Positions 7,901 through 15,062 of a DNA stretch of 35,842 nt are shown here, one piece after another (position 1 is the first letter of the stretch; each line of letters begins with the position of its first letter). The stretch comes from SIG603 sp964370115 (GTDB lineage Bacteria; Bacillota; Clostridia; Oscillospirales; Acutalibacteraceae). Below the pieces are notes generated by a model, which was not told the DNA's origin, ran no database searches, and saw only the letters and a list, made by a program, of their open reading frames with translations. Both the position numbers and the translations under genes were made by a program. Where the stretch lies: the NCBI GenBank assembly GCA_964370115.1, contig CAYJIA010000022.1:1-35842 (forward strand), written 5' to 3'.

Positions 7901-9271
7901 GTGGAGTATAACAGTGGATACCCTGGGGTTTCAGTGCCAGGATTAGCTATGCCTTATAGCTTAGAAGCAGAACAGTCGGTTTTGGGAGCGATACTCTTAG
8001 AACCTGACTGTTTAAATACGGTTGCTGAAATTTTGCCAAGGGCAGAGTATTTTCATCAGGTTCAAAATAGAGGTATTTATTCGGCGATGCTTGACATGTT
8101 TACGGCTGGAAAGGCTGTTGACCTTGTCACAGTGTCTGATTTCTTGCGCCAAAATGGTTCTGTAAAGGACGACGAGGGCAGAATATATCTGATGAGTCTT
8201 GCTCAGCTTGTTCCGTCAATCTCAAATGTCGCGCAGTATGCAAACATTGTTAAAGATAAATATGACCTTAGAAGTCTAATACTTGCCGCGCGTGGTATAC
8301 TTGACGATGCGGGTGAAGGCGCTGGTACTACTTCTACGCTTCTAGACTCTGCCGAGCAAAAGATTTTTGATATAAGACAAGGCAAAAGCGTTGAGGGACT
8401 TGTAAGGATTAACGAGGTTTTGCTTCAAACTTTTGAGAGACTGGATATATTAAACTCAGTTGATGCGGACAAGTATAAAGGTATACCGACGGGTATTAAG
8501 GACCTAGACACGACAATTACCGGACTTAACCGCTCTGACCTTATCATACTTGCAGCAAGACCTGGTATGGGTAAAACTAGTTTTGCGCTAAATATTGCAA
8601 GACATGCGTCGGTTGTTTGTGGAAAGAGGGTTGCCTTTTTCTCTCTTGAGATGTCAAGAGAGCAACTTGGAGCAAGAACACTTTCAACGGAAGCCCTTGT
8701 AAGTGGTACTAAACTTCGTACAGGTGACCTTACGGACGAAGAGTGGGTAAGGCTGATAGAAAGTGGAGACCTGCTATCTAAAACTGAAATGTATTTTGAT
8801 GATACACCGGGTATTACGGTACCCGAAATGAAGGCTAAAATAAGGCGTCTAAAAGACGTGGACCTTGTAATTATCGACTACTTGCAGCTTATGAACAGTG
8901 CTAAAAAGATAGATAACAGGGTACAGGAGATTTCAGAGATTACAAGAAATCTGAAAATCATGGCAAAAGAACTCATGGTACCCGTGATAACTCTTTCACA
9001 GCTTGCGCGTACTAGCGAAAAAAGAACTGATCATAGGCCTGTTTTGTCTGACCTTAGGGATTCTGGTTCTATCGAGCAAGACGCCGATATAGTTTTGTTC
9101 TTGTATCGTGACGCTTACTATAATGACGCGGGACCAGATGTTGAACAAGACATGAATAAAGGTGAGTGTATAGTAGCAAAAAACAGGCATGGTGAAGCTA
9201 AAAATGTACCACTGCACTGGCAAGGTGAGTTTATGAGATTTACATCGGCGGAGTTTGTAAGACATGAATAA
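7901..9271 (+). CDS. dnaB: Replicative DNA helicase DnaB (DnaC in Bacillus nomenclature)
   Basis: Hexameric RecA-fold helicase that unwinds DNA ahead of the replisome. The N-terminal primase-interacting domain (about 18-120) begins with the typical PYSLEAEQSVLGAILL pattern. The C-terminal motor holds Walker A ARPGMGKTS (Lys225), the SLEMS motif, Walker B VIIDYLQLM, and the downstream SQLAR and DLRDSGSIEQDAD motifs. At 456 residues it is full length, with no intein or insertion. The start is a GTG at 7901 with GGAG 6 nt upstream, inside the end of rplI. Its end overlaps tilS by 8 bp, indicating translational coupling. The short N-terminal run before PYSLEAEQ is slightly longer than in many homologues. 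Confidence 0.96.
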   Translation: MEYNSGYPGVSVPGLAMPYSLEAEQSVLGAILLEPDCLNTVAEILPRAEYFHQVQNRGIYSAMLDMFTAGKAVDLVTVSDFLRQNGSVKDDEGRIYLMSLAQLVPSISNVAQYANIVKDKYDLRSLILAARGILDDAGEGAGTTSTLLDSAEQKIFDIRQGKSVEGLVRINEVLLQTFERLDILNSVDADKYKGIPTGIKDLDTTITGLNRSDLIILAARPGMGKTSFALNIARHASVVCGKRVAFFSLEMSREQLGARTLSTEALVSGTKLRTGDLTDEEWVRLIESGDLLSKTEMYFDDTPGITVPEMKAKIRRLKDVDLVIIDYLQLMNSAKKIDNRVQEISEITRNLKIMAKELMVPVITLSQLARTSEKRTDHRPVLSDLRDSGSIEQDADIVLFLYRDAYYNDAGPDVEQDMNKGECIVAKNRHGEAKNVPLHWQGEFMRFTSAEFVRHE

Positions 9272-10574
9272 TGTAGATGAAATTTTAGAAAAAGCACAAA
9301 AAATAGTAATAGGACTTTCAGGCGGTGCCGACTCGGTTGCGCTTACACATATTTTATATAAAAAATATGGAAATAAAAAAATTATATGTGCGCATATAAA
9401 TCATGGAATAAGAAAAGATGAGGCGACATCTGACGAGAACTTTGTAAGAGAGTTTTGTGAAAAACTTGACATTGAGCTAAAAGTGCAACAGTTAGATGTA
9501 ATGAGCCTTTCTAAAGAGAGAAAAATTTCAGAAGAAGAATGTGGCAGACAGGTAAGGTATGAGTTTTTTAGTAGTCTGTGCCATGAAAACTTTGTAATAG
9601 CCACGGCGCATAATGTAAATGACAATGCTGAAACTGTTATTTTTAATATGACAAGAGGCAGTGGACTTAAAGGGCTTTGCGGTATCCCAGAAATTCGTGG
9701 GAATATAGTAAGGCCTATACTTCATATGAGTCGAAAAGAAATTGAAGCTTACTGCGCTAAATTTAATCTAAACTATGTAATAGACAGTACAAATTTGGAA
9801 AATAAATATGCCAGAAATAAAATTAGAAACGAAGTGTTTGCGCTTCTTTGCTCGGTAAATGAAAGGGCGATTGAAAATATTAATCATGGCAGTGAAATTT
9901 GTGAGCAAAGTTTTGAAGTGCTACAGGAAGTGGCAGAAGAATATATTAATGTGAATTTAGACGCCAAGGGGTTAAATATTAAGTGTCTAAAACAAAAATC
10001 TGTGTCTTATTCGAAAAATGTATTAAGTTTTTATTTGAAAAAGATTAACATTGATTTTGAAAGAAAACATATTAATGCTGCATTAGAAGGCAATTTATGC
10101 GATAAAAAAATAAATATTTTGAAAAATAAGTATCTTCAGATAGATGCTGGATATTTGTCGATTACCGAAAATAAAATTAGAAAGACATTTGAAGATACTA
10201 CTATAAATTATGATGAAATATATAATATTTTTGATAAAGAAATAAGATTTGTCAAAAAAAGTTTTAAAAACTCATTAAAAATTAACAATTTGTTATTTAA
10301 AAATGCAATAGATTGTGATAAAATAAGAATCGGTTTATCAATTTCGTTTAGGAAAAGTGGAGACAAATTTTTTCTCAGTGGAGAAAAGACACCACAAAGA
10401 CTTAAAAACTTATTCGCAAAGTATGATATACCCCCAAGGCGAAGAGATGAAAACTTAGTCCTTCGTGATGGTGATGACATAGTATTTGTAGAAGGCTTGG
10501 GAATAGGTGAATTTTATAAATTATCAGAATCTACAGAAAAATATATTGAAATAGAGGGATTGTATGAAATTTGA
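9264..10574 (+). CDS. tilS: tRNA(Ile)-lysidine synthase
   Basis: ATP-dependent enzyme that attaches lysine to C34 of tRNA-Ile(CAU), changing its decoding from AUG to AUA; essential. The N-terminal N-type ATP-pyrophosphatase domain shows the P-loop SGGADS (19-24), HINHGIR, then TAHNVNDNAET and TRGSGLKGLCGI, which are signature TilS motifs. The C-terminal third is much more AT-rich and diverged but retains the PPRRR-type segment of the TilS C-terminal domain. The length of 436 is within the family range. It overlaps dnaB by 8 bp and hpt by 11 bp. The tilS-hpt-ftsH order is a classic Firmicute cluster. Confidence 0.95.
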   Translation: MNNVDEILEKAQKIVIGLSGGADSVALTHILYKKYGNKKIICAHINHGIRKDEATSDENFVREFCEKLDIELKVQQLDVMSLSKERKISEEECGRQVRYEFFSSLCHENFVIATAHNVNDNAETVIFNMTRGSGLKGLCGIPEIRGNIVRPILHMSRKEIEAYCAKFNLNYVIDSTNLENKYARNKIRNEVFALLCSVNERAIENINHGSEICEQSFEVLQEVAEEYINVNLDAKGLNIKCLKQKSVSYSKNVLSFYLKKINIDFERKHINAALEGNLCDKKINILKNKYLQIDAGYLSITENKIRKTFEDTTINYDEIYNIFDKEIRFVKKSFKNSLKINNLLFKNAIDCDKIRIGLSISFRKSGDKFFLSGEKTPQRLKNLFAKYDIPPRRRDENLVLRDGDDIVFVEGLGIGEFYKLSESTEKYIEIEGLYEI

Positions 10575-11115
10575 AGCAATAAATGACATGGAAGAAATTC
10601 TTTATAGCGAAGAATATATCAAAGAAATGGTCGAGCGAATGGGCGAGGAGATTACAAACGACTATAAGGGCAAAAATTTGCTTTTGGTCAGTGTGTTAAA
10701 AGGTTCAATTGCATTTATGGCAGATCTCATGAGACAAATTAACTTGCCTGTAAGAATAGACTTTATGTCAGTTTCAAGCTATGGAGCGGGAACGAAATCT
10801 TCGGGTAATGTGAAAATTATTAAGGATCTTGATATTCCGCTTGAGGGATATGACATAATAGTAGTAGAAGACATACTAGACAGCGGAAAAACGCTACACA
10901 GCCTACTAAAAATTCTAAGTAGCAGAAATCCAAAAAGTATCGAGATATGCACTCTTTTTGATAAACCAGAGAGAAGAGAAGTCGATGTCAAGGCAAAATA
11001 CATAGGTACAAACATACCAGACGCGTTTATAGTTGGTTATGGGTTGGACTTTGATGAGAAATACAGAAATTTACCGTTTGTAGGCGTATTAAAGCCTGAA
11101 ATATATACAGACTAA
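10564..11115 (+). CDS. hpt: Hypoxanthine phosphoribosyltransferase
   Basis: Purine salvage enzyme making IMP (and usually GMP) from hypoxanthine/guanine and PRPP. The 13-residue PRPP-binding motif is clear around residues 98-110 (VVEDILDSGKT), LKGS (45-48) contributes the pyrophosphate loop, and SYGAGTKSSG is the flexible catalytic loop. At 183 residues it is typical of bacterial HPRT. The start codon lies within the last codons of tilS, with a GAGGG-type ribosome site inside tilS, so expression is coupled. In Bacillus, HprT and TilS together control ftsH; the same genes are adjacent here, but that regulation is not demonstrated by this sequence. Confidence 0.95.
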   Translation: MKFEAINDMEEILYSEEYIKEMVERMGEEITNDYKGKNLLLVSVLKGSIAFMADLMRQINLPVRIDFMSVSSYGAGTKSSGNVKIIKDLDIPLEGYDIIVVEDILDSGKTLHSLLKILSSRNPKSIEICTLFDKPERREVDVKAKYIGTNIPDAFIVGYGLDFDEKYRNLPFVGVLKPEIYTD

Positions 11116-11141
11116 AAATAAAATTTGGAGGATAAACTATT

Positions 11142-13043
11142 TTGGATAATAAAAAAGTTCTAAAAAATCTGGCCATATATTTAGGAATACCGATAGTACT
11201 GTTCTTTATCATATTTTTTATGTTTAGCAATAATTCTACAGTCGAGCAACCTAAGTATTCGGACATACTAAATTACTTTGAAACAAATCAAGTAGAAGAA
11301 TATCACCTTGACCTTGGTACGGGTGAGATGCTTGTCATGCTAAATGATGAGGCAGAAACAAAGATAAGCTATGTTGTGCCAAATATCGCATTGTTTTATG
11401 ACGATGTGACAGACGACATCACGGCGTATAATGAGAAAAATCCTGATAATAAAATGGTTCAAGACGTCATAAGACCGGCAGAAGCAAACTGGTTTATAAG
11501 CTTGTTACCAACGCTTATAATTCTTGGTGGACTTATAGTTTTATGGGTGTTCATGTTTAAAAGAATGTCTGGTGGCGGCGGAGGCCAAATGAACTTTGGC
11601 AAGGCTAAAATCAAGCAAATTGAAGATGAAAAAAGAAAAACTACTTTTGCAGATGTTGCAGGTGCCGATGAAGAAAAAGAAGAGCTACGCGAAATAGTTG
11701 AGTTTTTAAAAAGCCCTAAGAAGTTTAATCAACTAGGAGCTAGAATACCAAAAGGCGTGCTTTTAGTGGGTCCTCCAGGTACTGGTAAAACACTTCTTGC
11801 AAGAGCCGTTGCAGGCGAGGCTGGCGTTCCGTTTTTCTCAATTTCTGGTTCTGACTTTGTTGAGATGTTTGTCGGTGTCGGTGCATCACGTGTTAGAGAT
11901 TTATTTGACAAGGCGAAGAAAAATCACCCTTGTATTATATTTATAGACGAGATTGACGCGGTAGGACGCCAAAGAGGCGCAGGCCTTGGCGGTGGACACG
12001 ACGAGAGAGAGCAAACCCTTAACCAACTTCTTGTTGAAATGGACGGTTTTGGTGCAAACGAAGGCGTTATAATGATAGCGGCAACAAACAGACCTGACAT
12101 ACTAGACCCAGCGCTTATGCGTCCAGGTCGTTTCGACAGACAGGTAACTGTAGGTTATCCAGATATTAAGGGAAGAGAAGAAATACTACGAGTACATGCG
12201 AAAGGTAAGCCTTTGGCACCAGACGTTGTACTTGCTACAATTGCGAAAAGCACAGCAGGTTTTACAGGTGCAGACCTTGAAAACCTATTAAACGAAGCTG
12301 CACTATTAGCGGCAAGAAAAGATAGAAAAGCCATTACTATGGAAGAAATCGAAAATGCGACAATTAAAGTTATCGTAGGTGCAGAAAAGAAAAGCCGTGT
12401 AATGACAGAAAAAGAAAAGAAACTTACTGCATATCATGAGGCAGGACATGCGATTACATCGTATTATTGCCCAACTCAAGACCCAGTGCACCAAATTTCT
12501 ATCATTCCAACAGGCATGGCAGGCGGTTACACTATGCATCTTCCAACAGAGGATAAATCATATCGTAGCCGTGACGGAATGAAAGAAGAGCTAATAGTTT
12601 TACTTGGTGGACGCGTTGCAGAGGCTTTGATACTTGGTGATATCTCAACAGGTGCATCAAACGATATCGAAAGAGCTACAAGCATTGCAAGAAATATGGT
12701 TACAAAGTTTGGTATGAGTGAAAAACTAGGACCTATTCTTTACGGTCAAGAGTCAAGCAATCCATTCCTTGGAAAAGAAATGGGACATGTAAGCAACTAT
12801 TCAGAAGAAACTGCAAGTGAGATTGACGAAGAGATTAAAGACATCATCACTGTGGCTTACAATAAGGCAAAAGACATACTAGACGCACATATGGATTTAC
12901 TTCACAACTTGGCGACTGCCTTGTTTGAGAAAGAAAAAATCGACGCTGTCGAATTTATAGACGTTATGGAAGGAAGATTTCTTCCTAGCACAGTAGAGGA
13001 AACAAGCGAAGAAACAGAAGTGACAAGCGATATAGAAGAATAA
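11142..13043 (+). CDS. ftsH: ATP-dependent zinc metalloprotease FtsH
   Basis: Membrane-bound AAA+ protease that degrades damaged membrane proteins and short-lived regulators. There are two membrane segments (about 9-29 and 117-139) flanking a short extracytoplasmic domain. These are followed by the AAA domain with Walker A GPPGTGKT (210-217), Walker B IIFIDEID, the pore loop FVGVGASR and the second region of homology ATNRPDILDPALMRPGR. The protease domain has HEAGH (His432, Glu433, His436) and a third zinc ligand in SNDIE (Asp508). It is full length at 633 residues with an acidic Thr/Ser/Glu tail. The start is TTG at 11142, with GGAGG 10 nt upstream. It is the last gene of the operon, followed 3 nt later by a terminator. 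Confidence 0.97.
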   Translation: MDNKKVLKNLAIYLGIPIVLFFIIFFMFSNNSTVEQPKYSDILNYFETNQVEEYHLDLGTGEMLVMLNDEAETKISYVVPNIALFYDDVTDDITAYNEKNPDNKMVQDVIRPAEANWFISLLPTLIILGGLIVLWVFMFKRMSGGGGGQMNFGKAKIKQIEDEKRKTTFADVAGADEEKEELREIVEFLKSPKKFNQLGARIPKGVLLVGPPGTGKTLLARAVAGEAGVPFFSISGSDFVEMFVGVGASRVRDLFDKAKKNHPCIIFIDEIDAVGRQRGAGLGGGHDEREQTLNQLLVEMDGFGANEGVIMIAATNRPDILDPALMRPGRFDRQVTVGYPDIKGREEILRVHAKGKPLAPDVVLATIAKSTAGFTGADLENLLNEAALLAARKDRKAITMEEIENATIKVIVGAEKKSRVMTEKEKKLTAYHEAGHAITSYYCPTQDPVHQISIIPTGMAGGYTMHLPTEDKSYRSRDGMKEELIVLLGGRVAEALILGDISTGASNDIERATSIARNMVTKFGMSEKLGPILYGQESSNPFLGKEMGHVSNYSEETASEIDEEIKDIITVAYNKAKDILDAHMDLLHNLATALFEKEKIDAVEFIDVMEGRFLPSTVEETSEETEVTSDIEE

Positions 13044-13044
13044 G

Positions 13045-13075
13045 AAAAAGGCTGACGTTTTGTCAGCCTTTTTTT
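13045..13075 (+). terminator. Rho-independent terminator after ftsH
   Basis: A perfect 12-bp stem (13045-13056 with 13062-13073), 5-nt loop, and a T run to 13075. This is the main end of the RNase J-ftsH operon. Confidence 0.93.
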
Positions 13076-13103
13076 AGTGAAAGGTGAAGAGTTGATAGTT
13101 AAT

Positions 13104-13131
13104 AATTGAAAATTGAGAATTGAGAATTGTT
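13104..13131. repeat. Four tandem 7-bp repeats (AATTGAR)
   Basis: Four units in register: AATTGAA, AATTGAG, AATTGAG and AATTGTT. They open a non-coding block that continues with a series of hairpins up to 13321. Similar AATTGAG-type runs are common intergenic filler in clostridial genomes, but copy number here cannot be tested from one window. Confidence 0.7.
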
Positions 13132-13134
13132 GTG

Positions 13135-13321
13135 AAAATCCTTTGGATTTTTTAATTAAAAGTTTTACTAAATTTTTTTCAAAAAATTTCGGGTTCTTAG
13201 GGCAGAGCCCTGAGGCGTTTTCCGCAGAAAACGAAATCCAATACTTTAAAAAACGCAGGAAAGGTGAATTGAAATGTCCAGTGGACATTTCAAGAGGAAA
13301 ACCCTCGTCGGGGGTTTTCCT
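13135..13321. repeat. Array of five consecutive hairpins in non-coding DNA
   Basis: Five short inverted repeats in a row: 13135-13141/13145-13151 (7-bp arms), 13199-13203/13207-13211 (5-bp), 13216-13222/13227-13233 (7-bp), 13269-13280/13282-13293 (12-bp arms about a single G), and 13295-13304/13312-13321 (10-bp, GC-rich then T-rich, terminator-like for the plus strand). The 316-bp gap 13044-13359 contains no credible gene. The block looks like a composite of mobile intergenic repeat pieces or a structured 3' region, downstream of a strong terminator. Confidence 0.65.
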
Positions 13322-13359
13322 TCTTAATTTTAATAGCTTATTTTAAATAAACCGCTTAA

Positions 13360-13869
13360 TTACAAATGAATTACATAAGTCTCTACCTCTAAAACTTTTC
13401 CGCTTAGAGTCGTTTTTTCTTCGTAGGGATTTACAAGCTCTGCGCCAAAATGCAGTGGGATTTTTTTACTTGCCACATTTCTTCTATCTACTGGATACAA
13501 AAGTTTTTTATAACCTAAACTTTTTGCATGGTCGATAATTCCACCTATTGCCTCCCTGCCATAGTGATTGCCGTGTGCATCTAGCTTTGTCCAAATGCCA
13601 AGCTCAGGCATTTCTTCGTTTCTGGCATTATGAAGTCCCGCAAGCCCCAAAAATTCACCTGTGCCCGCCAAGGTAATGGCATAAACAAAATCGGTGCCAG
13701 CCTCTCTTTGTTTAATAAACATCTCGACGACATCAGTAGTTTCTCCAATATCTTTTGCAGGGTCAGGGTACATATAGATAGTGACTTTATCGGTGAAGTT
13801 TTCAAACATATCATCTATAAAGTCTTTTGTGATAGGTTTAAGCACAAGCCTTTCGGTGTTAATTTTCAT
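13360..13869 (-). CDS. GNAT-family N-acetyltransferase (RimJ/RimL-like)
   Basis: Predicted acetyl-CoA-dependent N-acetyltransferase. The N terminus (INTERLVLKPIT) is typical of the RimJ/RimL-type GNAT branch, which acetylates ribosomal protein N termini or small amines; the substrate here is unknown. The acetyl-CoA loop is in YGREAIGGIIDHA (about 103-115), and the late DRRNVAS...HFGAELV segment is the usual C-terminal GNAT element. At 169 residues it is complete. The start is supported by a GGAGG site just upstream. It follows the 8-TM membrane protein gene by 52 bp on the same strand and may share its transcript. Its 3' end faces the hairpin array. Confidence 0.85.
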   Translation of the reverse strand: MKINTERLVLKPITKDFIDDMFENFTDKVTIYMYPDPAKDIGETTDVVEMFIKQREAGTDFVYAITLAGTGEFLGLAGLHNARNEEMPELGIWTKLDAHGNHYGREAIGGIIDHAKSLGYKKLLYPVDRRNVASKKIPLHFGAELVNPYEEKTTLSGKVLEVETYVIHL

Positions 13870-13921
13870 AAATTCCCTCCAAATTTTATTTGAACGATGA
13901 TATCATAAATGCAGTGTGAAG

Positions 13922-14833
13922 TCAAGGAGAAGTATCGCCACTTGGCTTTTTTGAGTCCATTACTAAAATTACTGCAAACCAAATAAATAATATTATATAA
14001 AAGAATAGAAATATGTAATTCGAAATGCGCCAGTAAATCATAAAATTTTCCATAAGAGCTGTTTCGATGTCTACGATAAAAATTCTTTCCACAATGCGAA
14101 GTGTACTGAAGGCTATAAGTACCAAAAATGCGTATAGATTTAATTTCCTTTTACGTAAAGTCTTTGTAATCCCTTCGTTTAAGCATAGGACTAGTAAAAA
14201 TGTTGTCCATGGGATTATAAGCTGTATAAGAGTGTAGTTAAGCGATTGGACTGGGGTAATGGGGACATTTGCAGCGGGTCTGATTTGATGTAAAATAATC
14301 ATTGTTACAGGCAATAAAACTACAATAATTCCCCTGAGATATTTATAAATGTTTTTCTTTGCACTTTCTTCATTATGCTCATGGTCTTTGAAAATTAGCG
14401 AAAAGAGATAGTCGTTTTGCTTATTGTCATTGGATATAAAAGAGAGTATGCACATTCCTAAAAGCACTAAAAAGTTTATTATCCAAAAAGTTTTAGCGAA
14501 AAGATACACAGTGTTAAAATTAGCGGATAAAAATCTGCGAAAATCTTCAAAGAAAATCGTTTGCGCAAGTAAAAATATTGTGGACAAATTTGCGATGAAG
14601 AAGGAAAACAGGTGAAATTTACTCTTTTTAATTGTATTGTAATAACCGCTGTTTTCGATTATAAGAAAAGCAAGCAGTATCCAAGGAAGAATATAAAGCA
14701 TTAAAATAGAATAAGAACTTTCTACACTGTTTAGAGATATATTTTGACTGACATAGATATACGTAGGAATTAAATAAGCAACAATTAAAATAAGCCAAAA
14801 TATGTTTTTAGACTGAAATTTAAAAGCTTTCAT
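13922..14833 (-). CDS. 8-TM membrane protein with internal duplication, function unknown
   Basis: I do not recognise this family. The 303-residue product is strongly hydrophobic, with about eight predicted membrane segments (roughly residues 11-28, 41-60, 73-95, 111-134, 167-184, 199-218, 232-253 and 268-292). The two halves align without gaps at an offset of 158 residues: Pro50-Trp51 matches Pro208-Trp209, Lys72 matches Lys230, and IF at 93-94 matches IF at 251-252. So it is probably a duplicated 4-TM unit joined by an acidic, His-containing loop (about 135-165). There is no signal peptide and no catalytic motif. The start is placed at 14833, not at an in-frame ATG 8 codons upstream, because AAGGAGG (14841-14847) lies 7 nt before it. 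The GNAT gene follows by 52 bp. Confidence 0.8.
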   Translation of the reverse strand: MKAFKFQSKNIFWLILIVAYLIPTYIYVSQNISLNSVESSYSILMLYILPWILLAFLIIENSGYYNTIKKSKFHLFSFFIANLSTIFLLAQTIFFEDFRRFLSANFNTVYLFAKTFWIINFLVLLGMCILSFISNDNKQNDYLFSLIFKDHEHNEESAKKNIYKYLRGIIVVLLPVTMIILHQIRPAANVPITPVQSLNYTLIQLIIPWTTFLLVLCLNEGITKTLRKRKLNLYAFLVLIAFSTLRIVERIFIVDIETALMENFMIYWRISNYIFLFFYIILFIWFAVILVMDSKKPSGDTSP

Positions 14834-14879
14834 AAATGTTCCTCCTTGTGCATGCAAATTGTCGTGTGCTTATATATTT

Positions 14880-14908
14880 AGTTTACTACTATATTTAAAA
14901 TGTGTAAA
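14880..14908 (-). promoter_or_regulatory. Weak candidate promoter of the 8-TM protein gene
   Basis: Minus strand TTTACA (14903-14908), 17-bp spacer, TAAACT (14880-14885). The hexamers are imperfect, so this is tentative. Confidence 0.35.
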
Positions 14909-15001
14909 GTGAATAATCACCTAAAATAATGTGAATTTAGCTTTCTTTTTGTGCGATTTTTTTAAAGCTGTATAGTAGTACACCATATCTAGTGAAAAAA
15001 C

Positions 15002-15030
15002 TTGCGTTTTTATTAAAAATTTGATATTAT
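15002..15030 (+). promoter_or_regulatory. Putative promoter of the topoisomerase operon
   Basis: TTGCGT (15002-15007), 17 bp, extended -10 TGATATTAT (TATTAT at 15025-15030). GGAGGG follows at 15051-15056, directly before the first topoisomerase gene. Confidence 0.55.
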
Positions 15031-15062
15031 ATCTTTTAGAACATATATTCGGAGGGCGTTAA

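Noticed and set aside
13113..13346. A 77-codon open frame across the hairpin block
   Set aside because: It runs through tandem repeats and palindromes, has no convincing ribosome site and no protein-like pattern; it is a by-product of the repeats.
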